A DNA stretch of 64,000 bases, taken from NCBI RefSeq assembly GCF_022953055.1, contig NZ_JALJEJ010000002.1:744001-808000 (forward strand). The letters run 5' to 3'. This document shows, one piece after another, positions 54,339-62,612 of this stretch. The notes beneath the pieces were generated by a model that was given only the letters and a program-made list of their open reading frames with translations, was not told where the DNA came from and made no database searches. The first letter of the stretch is position 1. Each line of letters starts with the position of its first letter. A program made the position numbers and the translations under genes. The DNA is from Mucilaginibacter straminoryzae (GTDB lineage Bacteria > Bacteroidota > Bacteroidia > Sphingobacteriales > Sphingobacteriaceae).

Positions 54339-55712
54339 TTATCGGTCTTTAAACACCAGATCTAAACTTTCAAAAATAGCACGTTTGGCCTTTTCAAGGT
54401 CTATCTTATTATGGGCAGCAGAAATAAAGCCTACCTCGTAGCCTGATGGCCCCAGGTAAATGCCGCGGTTAAGCAATTCGCGGTGCATTTTCTTGAATTT
54501 CTCCATGCTTGCCGGGTCTATTTCTTCTGCCGTGCGGACTGCCGCTTTATCTGTAAAAGCGAACCAGAAGATAGAACCAATAGAAAATACTTTAAATTTA
54601 TAACTGCGAGCGGCAGCAAAACGGCGGATCGATTCTACAAACTCTTCTGTCTTGTTGTTCAGGTCGCGGTAGAAACCCATGCGCAATAATTCGCTTAACT
54701 GTGCAATACCTGCAGCCATTGCCACCGGGTTACCAGACAACGTACCCGCCTGGTAAACACTGCCCACCGGCGATATATGGTCCATAATTTCGGCAGAAGC
54801 GCCATAAGCGCCTACAGGCAAGCCACCACCGATAATTTTACCGTAGGTGATAATATCAGGTTTGATCTGGTAATAACCGGCCGCGCCTTCAAAACCCAAA
54901 CGGAAGCCAGAGATCACCTCGTCAAAAATCAACAGCGTTCCGTTCTGTGTACAAATATCACGAAGGAACTGCAGGTATTCTTTTTCCTGAAGCAACAAAC
55001 CGTTATTTGCCGGAACAGGTTCGATGATTACCGCTGCTATCTGATCTTTAAACTCTTCGAAAGCAGTTTTCAATGCTTCACGATCATTCAAAGAAACTAC
55101 AATGGTTTCTTCTGCAAATGCTTTCGGGATACCTGCCGATGAAGTTTCGCCGAAAGTTACCAGTCCCGAACCTGCCTTAACCAATAGCGAATCGGAGTGA
55201 CCGTGGTAGCAACCTTCAAACTTTAAAACTTTATCACGTTTGGTAACGCCACGCGCTAACCTGATTGCAGACATTACCGCCTCTGTGCCCGAGCTTACAA
55301 AACGGATCTTTTCAATAAACTTGTTATTCTTCAGGATCAGTTCGGCCAGTTCATTTTCCAATGCGGTTGGCGCACCGAAAGACATGCCGTGCTGGATGGT
55401 TTCAATCACCTTATCTTTAATCCGGGCGTTATTATGGCCCAGGATCAGTGGCCCCCATGAGCAGCAGAAGTCTATAAACTCGTTACCGTCCGCATCCCAT
55501 AAATGGCTGCCGTCGCCTTTTTCAATAAAAAGCGGTGTTCCGTATACCGACTTAAATGCCCGTACCGGCGAATTTACCCCACCCGGAAAATAAGATTTAG
55601 CTTTCTCATACAAAGAAGCAGACTTTTCCCGGCTGATATCCGGCTTACCGGATGTATTTACCGGCATATCGCCTTCATTCCCTGCAAATATTTTTTTTAT
55701 TGAATCGAACAT
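54339..55712 (-). CDS. hemL: Glutamate-1-semialdehyde 2,1-aminomutase
   Basis: Makes 5-aminolevulinate from glutamate-1-semialdehyde. 457 residues; the conserved enzyme (FPGGVNSPVRAFK onward) follows about 40 extra residues. PLP lysine lies in ITYGKIIGGGLP. The N-terminal extension is polar and not repeat-derived; an internal ATG (at about 55667) could be the real start. Followed by the kinase gene. Confidence 0.96.
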   Translation of the reverse strand: MFDSIKKIFAGNEGDMPVNTSGKPDISREKSASLYEKAKSYFPGGVNSPVRAFKSVYGTPLFIEKGDGSHLWDADGNEFIDFCCSWGPLILGHNNARIKDKVIETIQHGMSFGAPTALENELAELILKNNKFIEKIRFVSSGTEAVMSAIRLARGVTKRDKVLKFEGCYHGHSDSLLVKAGSGLVTFGETSSAGIPKAFAEETIVVSLNDREALKTAFEEFKDQIAAVIIEPVPANNGLLLQEKEYLQFLRDICTQNGTLLIFDEVISGFRLGFEGAAGYYQIKPDIITYGKIIGGGLPVGAYGASAEIMDHISPVGSVYQAGTLSGNPVAMAAGIAQLSELLRMGFYRDLNNKTEEFVESIRRFAAARSYKFKVFSIGSIFWFAFTDKAAVRTAEEIDPASMEKFKKMHRELLNRGIYLGPSGYEVGFISAAHNKIDLEKAKRAIFESLDLVFKDR

Positions 55713-55730
55713 GTTTTTGTGTTTCGAGTA

Positions 55731-55758
55731 ATCAGTTACCAGTTTCCAGTATCAACTG
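55731..55758. repeat. Heptad array (CCAGTT type) between hemB and hemL
   Basis: Four exact heptamers: ATCAGTT, ACCAGTT, TCCAGTA, TCAACTG, 18 bp upstream of hemL. Confidence 0.75.
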
Positions 55759-55831
55759 CCCGGTAAGATCATTATTTTTTATCGTCTACTCCTAAGTACC
55801 CGCACCTCGTCACTGGCGCCTCGCACCTACC

Positions 55832-56803
55832 TTATAGCCACTTATTCAGTAATACTTCTTTAGCGTGGTAAGTTAAAATTGCTGTAGCACCCGCTCTACG
55901 AAGGCTGGTAAGCACTTCGGTTACGGCGCGTTGTTCATTTAACCAACCGTTGCGCACTGCGGCTTTTACCATGGCATATTCGCCGCTTACGTTGTAAGCT
56001 GCAATAGGCAGCTCGGTATTTTCTTTCAGCAAACGGATCACATCCAGGTATGGCAAGCCGGGCTTCACCATCAGGAAGTCTGCACCTTCTTCTTCGTCCA
56101 ACCGTGCCTCTATCAATGCCTCCTGGATATTGGCCGGGTTCATCTGGTAGGTTTTCTTATCGCCAAACTTCGGCGCAGAATTCAACGCATCCCGAAACGG
56201 TCCGTAAAACGCACTGGCATATTTAGCCGTATATGACATAATTGAAACGTGAGCAAAGCCGTTTTCATCCAGTACATTGCGGATGTAGCCCACCCTGCCG
56301 TCCATCATATCCGAAGGGGCGATAATATCGGCACCCGCCTGCGCGTGTGCCAGCGCCATCTTCCCTAATACCTCTAAGGTTTCGTCGTTCAGGATAATGC
56401 CGTTATCTACAATACCATCATGACCATCGCTACTGTAGGGATCCATCGCTACGTCTGTAATAACGCAAGCTTCCGGGAAGTGCTTTTTCACTTCAGCGAT
56501 AGCGCGCAAATAAAGGCTGCCTTCGCGATGACTTTCTGTTGCCAAGCGGTCTTTCAGTTGCTCTTCGATATTCGGGAACAGATCGAAAGATTTTAAACCC
56601 AGTTCCATGCAACTTTCCACCTCGCGAAGCAGGTTATCTATAGAATACCGGAAAATTCCCGGCATAGATGAAACTTCTGTTTTCTGATTACTGCCTTCTA
56701 CAATAAACAACGGGAAGATGAGGTTAGCCGCACTTACATGCGTCTCTTGCACCATCTGCCTGATTACTTCGCTTTTTCTGTTTCTTCTGGGTCTTTGTAA
56801 CAT
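55832..56803 (-). CDS. hemB: Delta-aminolevulinic acid dehydratase
   Basis: Condenses two aminolevulinate to porphobilinogen. 323 residues with both Schiff-base lysines in context (SYTAKYASAFYGPFRDA and LMVKPGLPYLD) and APSDMMDGRVG. The cysteine-rich zinc site of the animal-type enzyme is absent (DVAMDPYSSDGHDG), so the magnesium-type metal site is likely. ATG at 56803. Confidence 0.97.
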   Translation of the reverse strand: MLQRPRRNRKSEVIRQMVQETHVSAANLIFPLFIVEGSNQKTEVSSMPGIFRYSIDNLLREVESCMELGLKSFDLFPNIEEQLKDRLATESHREGSLYLRAIAEVKKHFPEACVITDVAMDPYSSDGHDGIVDNGIILNDETLEVLGKMALAHAQAGADIIAPSDMMDGRVGYIRNVLDENGFAHVSIMSYTAKYASAFYGPFRDALNSAPKFGDKKTYQMNPANIQEALIEARLDEEEGADFLMVKPGLPYLDVIRLLKENTELPIAAYNVSGEYAMVKAAVRNGWLNEQRAVTEVLTSLRRAGATAILTYHAKEVLLNKWL

Positions 56804-56808
56804 TTTTA

Positions 56809-56840
56809 GCTAATAGACCATAGTCAATAGACAATGGTAG
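56809..56840. repeat. Heptad array (AGACCAT type), left arm
   Basis: AGCTAAT, AGACCAT, AGTCAAT and AGACAAT in 7-bp phase, 6 bp upstream of hemB; inverted relative to the right arm. Confidence 0.8.
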
Positions 56841-56848
56841 TTTAAAAT

Positions 56849-56882
56849 AGCAATGGTCTATCGACCATCAGCTATGGACTTT
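56849..56882. repeat. Heptad array (ATGGTCT type), right arm
   Basis: Reads, as reverse complement, AGTCCAT, AGCTGAT, GGTCGAT, AGACCAT. With the left arm it forms a near-continuous hairpin between hemCD and hemB. Confidence 0.8.
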
Positions 56883-58459
56883 TACAAACCGAATACCGCT
56901 TCGGCTAAACCCACCTCGTCTGGTGAGAACGGCAGCGTATACGGTATATTATAATCTTCGAGGCGGCGGCCGGTAGATTTGCCTATGGCAATCACTTTTT
57001 GACCTACGTCTAACAAATTCTTTTCAAAATAACTCTCGGCGTTAGAAGGGCTGGTAAATACCAACACATCTGCCGAAGAGCCGTCTGCATCTTCATCTAT
57101 TACGGTTTCATACACCGGCAGGTCTATCACTTTTGTATCTGCAGACATACCCTGCTGTATACTGCGTAGTGAGGCCTCTGCACCCGGGAACAATACTTTA
57201 GTACCATTGGCTACACGGGCAAACTCGCGCGCTACCTCTGCAGTATCGCCGCTCTGGCCCACGTACTCTGCAAAGTAACCCTGGCGGCGAAGCATCTCCT
57301 CTGAACCGGTGCCCATAACGCCGAACTTAACCGGCTGCGGGAATTGTGGTTCTAGTTTAAAAAAGTACTCCACGGCATTTTTGCTAGTGAAAAATACCCA
57401 ATCAACATCTTTGAGGATATAGGAATCGAAACGGTTGATAACCGGGACGGTGCGGATAAGCGAACGTGCTTCTACTTCGATACCATGCCGCTCCAACGCC
57501 CGGCGGAAATAACTTTGCGCACTCAGTTCGCGCGAGATAAAAACACGGCTTACCAGTTTGCGGTCTTTGTTAAAGCTTTCTACTACCTGCTGTGCCAGTC
57601 CTTCTGCACTTGTGGCTTGCAGGAATAGCCTGTCCGGGAACTGCTCGCCCTCGTCCGCTTTTGCAGTGAATACCTGGTACACGCCTTCGTGCTTGCGGCA
57701 GTAACAGCCCAAAGGCAGGTGGCAGCCCCCACCGAACAACTTTAACACACTGCGCTCTACCGACAGCTGTTCGGCAACATCAGGGTTATGCAAATGCTGA
57801 TGCAGCGTTTCAAATAAAGCAATATCACTTTCCCTGATCTGGATAGCCAGCACGCCTTGTGCCGGTGCAGGTATCAGTTCGGTTGGTGTTAATTCTTCTA
57901 CGTGAAATTCGCTCAGATCCAAACCCAGACGTGCAACACCGGCTTTTGCCAGCATAATGGCGTCATAGTTTTCATCGCGAAGTTTCTGGATACGGGTATT
58001 TACGTTGCCGCGAAGATCGTCTATCTCCAGATCGGGCCTGTAGGCCAGTAACTGGGCTTTACGACGGTTGGATGAGGTGCCTACCAATCCGCCAAACTTA
58101 ACAGACAGCTTCTGGTGAACATCTACACAGTCCTTCAGAATCAACAACAGTTCAGAGGGATCTTCCCGGTCTGAAACTGCTGCGATAATGAGTCCCGGCG
58201 GATTCTCTGTCGGCAGGTCTTTGTGCGAGTGCACTGCCAGATCTATTTTGCCTGCCAGTAATTCTTCTTCTATTTCTTTGGTGAAAAACCCTTTACCTTC
58301 CAGCTTATCAAAGCTCAGGTTCAGGATGCGGTCACCCTGTGTTTTAATGATTTTGAGTTCAGCAGTAACGCCTATCTCGGCCAGCCTGTCTTTAACATGA
58401 TTAGCTTGCCATAATGCCAGCTCGCTGCCGCGCGTACCTATAATTAACTTTCTGTCCAA
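56882..58459 (-). CDS. hemC-hemD: Fused hydroxymethylbilane synthase / uroporphyrinogen-III synthase
   Basis: 525 residues doing two steps: HemC (about 1-305) makes hydroxymethylbilane, and HemD (about 306-525) closes it to uroporphyrinogen III. HemC marks: catalytic Asp81 in HSHKDLPT and dipyrromethane Cys246 in GGGCHLPLGC. HemD part: VFISRELS, FFTSKNAV and VFTSPSNAESY. Both halves look complete. The start is TTG (58459). A promoter with TAAATTTG and a TTG at 21 bp lies just upstream, although hemA is only 140 bp away. Confidence 0.95.
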   Translation of the reverse strand: MDRKLIIGTRGSELALWQANHVKDRLAEIGVTAELKIIKTQGDRILNLSFDKLEGKGFFTKEIEEELLAGKIDLAVHSHKDLPTENPPGLIIAAVSDREDPSELLLILKDCVDVHQKLSVKFGGLVGTSSNRRKAQLLAYRPDLEIDDLRGNVNTRIQKLRDENYDAIMLAKAGVARLGLDLSEFHVEELTPTELIPAPAQGVLAIQIRESDIALFETLHQHLHNPDVAEQLSVERSVLKLFGGGCHLPLGCYCRKHEGVYQVFTAKADEGEQFPDRLFLQATSAEGLAQQVVESFNKDRKLVSRVFISRELSAQSYFRRALERHGIEVEARSLIRTVPVINRFDSYILKDVDWVFFTSKNAVEYFFKLEPQFPQPVKFGVMGTGSEEMLRRQGYFAEYVGQSGDTAEVAREFARVANGTKVLFPGAEASLRSIQQGMSADTKVIDLPVYETVIDEDADGSSADVLVFTSPSNAESYFEKNLLDVGQKVIAIGKSTGRRLEDYNIPYTLPFSPDEVGLAEAVFGL

Positions 58460-58477
58460 GGAGTAAAATTTTCAGTA

Positions 58478-58509
58478 CAAATTTAATTTTTAAACCCATG
58501 TACCGCCAA
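58478..58509 (-). promoter_or_regulatory. Candidate promoter of hemCD
   Basis: Minus-strand TTG, 21-bp spacer, then TAAATTTG (exact TAnnTTTG), 19 bp before the hemCD start. Spacing fits the Flavobacterium-type 17-23 bp rule. Confidence 0.5.
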
Positions 58510-58599
58510 TTTTTATTGTATTGTGAAGATTTACTGACCAATACAATTTCCCAAACATCCGGATGCCGAAAAGTAGCTATAAAGCGGGCGCATGAAATT

Positions 58600-59826
58600 T
58601 TAGTTATTGTTGATCATGATCTCCTTGGCCATCACCATAGGAACGCTGATATACTTCTTTTCCATGTAGCTGATCACCTTCTCCAGGATATCGCGAGAAT
58701 GCGGATCAAGGTTCTGCACTTCGTCTGCAAAAACAGAATTAAGGGCAGTCTGGCGGATCTCTTTGATCTTCTCCGGCACCTGGCGCATGGCCACTTCTAT
58801 GCGGCGCTGTTTCAGTTGCGGGATAAACTCTGCAATGTTCTGCTCGATGATCTTTTCTGCATCGGCCAGTTCATGATAGCGTTCCTGAAGGTTTTTCTTG
58901 GCAATCTCGTTCAGCGAATGTACCTCGATAAAGTTTACAGGGTATAGCGCCAGCACAGCAGGGTCTGTATCATTAGGGATCGCTAAATCAACAATGGTCT
59001 TCTTGTCTGTTTCACCATTCAGCAATGAAGCGTAAACTTCAGGCGTGATCAATGGCTCTACAGAAGAGGTACAGGTGATGATAATATCAAAACCCTTTTT
59101 ATAGGTTTTCAGCGCTTCCAGGTCATACGCTTCGCCTTTCAGGTCGGCGGCTAATTCCTGCGCTTTTGATAACGTACGGTTAAATACTGCAAAATTGCTG
59201 TACTTGTGTTTCTGAAGGTATTTAGAAATATTACGGTTGGTTTCGCCTGCACCAATAATCAGCACACGGGCATTGATGTATTGTTTCAGTTCTTTAAGCT
59301 TACGGTAAGCCAGCGAAACTACCGAAATGGGGTTTTTAGAGATATTGGTATGGGTATACACCTCTTTGGCAGCCTTTACAACGCAGTTCATCACCATACG
59401 CAGATAGTCGCCGGTGAGGCCTGCCGCACGGCAGCATTCGTAAGCTTTACGCACCTGGGCTAAAATTTCTTTCTCGCCCACCACCAGGCTTTCCAGCGAA
59501 CAAGAGGTGCGCAGTAAGTGGTTTAAAGCATCCTGATCTTCATAAACAGAAGCGGCATTCAGAAAAACTTCGGTATAGCCAGGGCATAAGCCCATGTTCA
59601 ATGCGTGGAAAAACTTACGGATAAAATCGCGGTCGACAGCTTGCGGTGTGGCCATTACAAACGCTACCCTGTTACAGGTGGCCAGGTAAAATATCTCGGG
59701 GATATCAAACTGCTGCTTTACATATTGAAGTTTATCGGTCAGATTCTCCTGGCAAATCACCAGCTTTCCCAGCTCCTTCAATTCAATCTGTTTGTGCGTA
59801 AATGCGATGACCTTAAGATACTTCAA
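58600..59826 (-). CDS. hemA: Glutamyl-tRNA reductase
   Basis: Entry and control step of C5 tetrapyrrole synthesis: reduces glutamyl-tRNA to glutamate-1-semialdehyde with NADPH. 408 residues: catalytic Cys51 in LATCNRVAF, SLVVGEKEILAQVRKA, the Rossmann loop IIGAGETNRNI and a C-terminal dimerisation helix. Start is TTG at 59826; an in-frame TAA lies four codons upstream and there is no ATG option. First gene of the heme locus. Confidence 0.96.
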   Translation of the reverse strand: MKYLKVIAFTHKQIELKELGKLVICQENLTDKLQYVKQQFDIPEIFYLATCNRVAFVMATPQAVDRDFIRKFFHALNMGLCPGYTEVFLNAASVYEDQDALNHLLRTSCSLESLVVGEKEILAQVRKAYECCRAAGLTGDYLRMVMNCVVKAAKEVYTHTNISKNPISVVSLAYRKLKELKQYINARVLIIGAGETNRNISKYLQKHKYSNFAVFNRTLSKAQELAADLKGEAYDLEALKTYKKGFDIIITCTSSVEPLITPEVYASLLNGETDKKTIVDLAIPNDTDPAVLALYPVNFIEVHSLNEIAKKNLQERYHELADAEKIIEQNIAEFIPQLKQRRIEVAMRQVPEKIKEIRQTALNSVFADEVQNLDPHSRDILEKVISYMEKKYISVPMVMAKEIMINNN

Positions 59827-59848
59827 GACTGTTTTTTATTTAACCCAA

Positions 59849-59882
59849 CAAAATTACGTTCTCAACTTGCTTCGTATGTCAA
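59849..59882 (-). promoter_or_regulatory. Candidate promoter of hemA
   Basis: Minus-strand TTGACA, with TTG 23 bp before TAATTTTG (exact TAnnTTTG); the box is 22 bp upstream of the hemA TTG start. Confidence 0.5.
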
Positions 59883-60070
59883 TACTTTGTCAAACCAAGT
59901 AATTTAGAACGGCTTTAAATAACGTTATATTCTTTGTCTAAAACCTGTAGTTTATAGCTACCTTGTTTTTAAACTGCTGCAAATATGCAAATCGGAAAAA
60001 AGATTTCGTTAGCATAAGTGTCATTTTTAGAAGTGACTAAGATCACTTTTTGAATAACTGCCGATTAACC

Positions 60071-60457
60071 ATGAAAATCACCCGTTTAAAACTCTTCAGC
60101 CTATGTTTTATGTTTATTTTTTACCTGCTGGCTGGGCTTAATCACTTTATACACCCGGACGCATATCTCCAGATCATTCCCCGTTATATACCATTACGGC
60201 CAATTGCCAACGAGGTTGCCGGGGCAGCAGAAATTATTTTTGCCGTAATGTTATTATTCCGTTCTACCAGACGGCTTGGCGGAATTTTAATTATGCTGAT
60301 GCTGGTCGCCTTTTTGCCGGTACATATCCAAATGCTGTTGGAAGCACCAATAAAACTGGCCTCATTTGTGGTAACGCCACTCATTGCCTGGGTAAGACTG
60401 TTATTTCAGCCGGTTTTGATCCTGTGGGCCTGGTGGGCTACAAAAAGCAGCGATTAA
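60071..60457 (+). CDS. DoxX-like small membrane protein
   Basis: 128 residues from ATG 60071 with four membrane helices; starts with FIFYLLAGLNHFIHPDAYL (in part: AGLNHFIHPDAY), the DoxX-like pattern of a Gly-x-x-His after helix 1. Members resemble the membrane part of quinol-linked enzymes but most have no assigned function. Divergent from hemA. Confidence 0.85.
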   Translation: MKITRLKLFSLCFMFIFYLLAGLNHFIHPDAYLQIIPRYIPLRPIANEVAGAAEIIFAVMLLFRSTRRLGGILIMLMLVAFLPVHIQMLLEAPIKLASFVVTPLIAWVRLLFQPVLILWAWWATKSSD

Positions 60458-60502
60458 CTTTTTCGCAACATTAATTTCAACCAAGCGTTAACTTCTGATA
60501 AT

Positions 60503-61351
60503 ATGATCAAGAACGAATCTTTTTCTATTACAGGCGCTAACGGCAGGTTGATGGCGGCCGATATTACCTACCATGAGGAGAGGCCCGGTGCACCGCTGAT
60601 TATTTTCGTCCATGGTTTCAAAGGCTTTAAAGATTGGGGTACCCACGCGCTTGTAGCTCGTTTCTTTGCCGAGAATGGCTACCGGTTCCTGAAGTTTAAT
60701 TTCTCGCACAACGGGGTTACAGAAAACCAACCAACGGAAATAACAGACCTGATTGCGTTTGGCGAAAACACACCAACCATAGAACTCGAAGATCTCCAAC
60801 AAGTGATCAGCTTTGTAAAAAGCGGGGCGGCAATCCAAACCCCTTCACAAATCATCCTGTTAGGGCATAGTCTCGGTGGTGGTATCAGCATTATTACCGC
60901 TGCAGAAGATGCGCGCATTTCAGGCCTGATCACCATGGCTTCAGTATCTTCATTCAGAAATTTATGGCCCAAAGAAGCGGAAAAAGACTGGCACACCCGC
61001 GGCTTTATTTATATGACTGATAGCCGCACCGGCAATCAACTGCCGTTAAAAAGCACCCTGCTGGACGATCTGGATAAAAATTCGGCGCGTTTGAACATCC
61101 TGGCTAAAGCCGCATCTGTTAACCAACCCTGGTTAATTATACATGGCACTGCCGACCAAACTGTACCCATAAGTAACGCGCAGGACCTAAAGCGCATGCA
61201 GCCCAATGCCGAGTTAATAATTATGCCCAATACCGGGCACACCTTTGGCGCTGTGCACCCCTACCCCGGCATGGAACTACCTTTACAATTGTTGGACCTT
61301 TGTAAAAAAGGACTCAGATTTTTAAAGGACAATCTTTCTGTCCATATTTGA
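60503..61351 (+). CDS. Alpha/beta hydrolase
   Basis: 282 residues with oxyanion FVHGFKGFKDWG, nucleophile elbow GHSLGG (Ser near 127), an acidic residue in HGTADQTVP and a terminal His in NTGHTFGA: a full triad. Cytoplasmic (no signal peptide). Substrate unknown; dienelactone hydrolase- or acylaminoacyl-esterase-like. Ends 4 bp before the metallo-hydrolase gene, so co-transcribed. Confidence 0.92.
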   Translation: MIKNESFSITGANGRLMAADITYHEERPGAPLIIFVHGFKGFKDWGTHALVARFFAENGYRFLKFNFSHNGVTENQPTEITDLIAFGENTPTIELEDLQQVISFVKSGAAIQTPSQIILLGHSLGGGISIITAAEDARISGLITMASVSSFRNLWPKEAEKDWHTRGFIYMTDSRTGNQLPLKSTLLDDLDKNSARLNILAKAASVNQPWLIIHGTADQTVPISNAQDLKRMQPNAELIIMPNTGHTFGAVHPYPGMELPLQLLDLCKKGLRFLKDNLSVHI

Positions 61352-61355
61352 GGCA

Positions 61356-62369
61356 ATGAGTTATAATGGCTTGAATGGCTCCCGAAAAGAACGAGCTAAA
61401 TATCTGAATACCGTCCCAACGGACGAGGCCATGGGAAAGCTGTTCCCGATCCTGATCGAATCGATCACCAACAAAGCGGAGAATACGCCTAAAAAGCAAC
61501 TGGGCCCTTTCAGAACAGATCCTAAAGTTTACCAGAATACACCGGCTTCGGGTTTGAGAATTACCTGGATGGGCCATTCCGGGATATTGATCGAAATTGA
61601 CGGTAAGCGTATCCTTACAGACCCGGTATGGAGCGCGAGGGCATCTTTTACGCAAATGATCGGGCCGAAAAGGTTTTTCCCTGCTCCGCTCCCATTAGCT
61701 GAACTGCCCGAATTAGATGCGGTGCTGATTTCGCATGACCATTATGACCATTTAGATACCGCAACCATCCGTTTCTTTGCGGATAAACAAACGCCTTTCT
61801 TCTGCTCGCTCGGGGTAGGTTTTTATCTCGAAAAATGGGGAATAGCCAAAAGCCGCATTAGTGAGATGGATTGGGGCGATAAAGCCAGCATAGGCGATGT
61901 GCAACTTACGTCCTGCCCAACAAGGCATTTTTCTGGCAGGGGAATTACACACCGGAACGAGACCCTTTGGGCTGCCTTTGCCATCCGCGGGCCGAAACAT
62001 AATATTTACTACGGGGCAGATTCCGGCTGGTTCAACGGCTTTGAAGAAATCGGTAATGCCTACGGCCCGTTTGATTTAACCATGCTGGAAATTGGCGCTT
62101 ACGGAAAATACTGGCCTGATATTCACATGGGCCCTTTAAGCGCGGTTAATGCACATAAGGCCTTAAAAGGCAAAGTAATGATGCCGATACACTGGGGAAC
62201 GTTTAACCTGGCACCCCACGCATGGTACGAACCTATTGAAAAACTACTCCCTCTTGCTGAGCGACAAAACCTTACCCTTTTTGTTCCGGAACCGGGCGCG
62301 CCTACAGAGGTTGACGGAGCGGCTTTTAATTCGGGATGGTGGCGAAAGTTTATGAGTGAGACAAAATAA
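61356..62369 (+). CDS. MBL-fold metallo-hydrolase (UlaG/NAPE-PLD-like)
   Basis: 337 residues. WMGHSGILIEIDGKRILTDPV (in part: MGHSGILIE) and ISHDHYDHLD are the metal-binding core; later HFSGRG, GADSGWF and PIHWGTFNL give further His and Asp ligands. This layout matches the group that includes N-acyl-phosphatidylethanolamine phospholipase D and UlaG lactonase; substrate uncertain. ATG at 61356. Confidence 0.93.
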   Translation: MSYNGLNGSRKERAKYLNTVPTDEAMGKLFPILIESITNKAENTPKKQLGPFRTDPKVYQNTPASGLRITWMGHSGILIEIDGKRILTDPVWSARASFTQMIGPKRFFPAPLPLAELPELDAVLISHDHYDHLDTATIRFFADKQTPFFCSLGVGFYLEKWGIAKSRISEMDWGDKASIGDVQLTSCPTRHFSGRGITHRNETLWAAFAIRGPKHNIYYGADSGWFNGFEEIGNAYGPFDLTMLEIGAYGKYWPDIHMGPLSAVNAHKALKGKVMMPIHWGTFNLAPHAWYEPIEKLLPLAERQNLTLFVPEPGAPTEVDGAAFNSGWWRKFMSETK

Positions 62370-62496
62370 TTCAATTACTATTTAAATAAATCTATCTTTT
62401 TACCGCGCATTACAAATTTTTCTCTAACAGCAGTTGCTCGGCTGTTGCCGAGTGACGATTATTCAAGTAACTGTGGTGTGTCGTTCACAGTATTAA

Positions 62497-62520
62497 AGAG
62501 ACACGAGGTGTCGTGCCTCT
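62497..62520. repeat. AGACACGA/TCGTGCCTCT hairpin, relative of the 49611/49689 hairpins
   Basis: AGAGACACGA GGTG TCGTGCCTCT followed by ACAG; same architecture and shared CTCTACA flank as the two terminator hairpins after hemJ. Confidence 0.7.
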
Positions 62521-62561
62521 ACAGAAACAGTAGAATATGTTCGAAGACAACCCTATAAAAC

Positions 62562-62583
62562 GAAAAGGCCCCTTGCGGGGCCC
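62562..62583 (-). terminator. Terminator of the TldD/PmbA-family gene
   Basis: GGCCCC TTGC GGGGCC stem followed by TTTTCG on the minus strand, about 30 bp past the stop. Confidence 0.75.
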
Positions 62584-62611
62584 TTGTCTTGTCTCTTGAT
62601 TCTTGTTTCTG
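62584..62611. repeat. Heptad array (TTGTCTT type) after the TldD/PmbA-family gene
   Basis: Four exact heptamers: TTGTCTT, GTCTCTT, GATTCTT, GTTTCTG, ending one base before the stop codon. Confidence 0.75.
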
Positions 62612-62612
62612 A

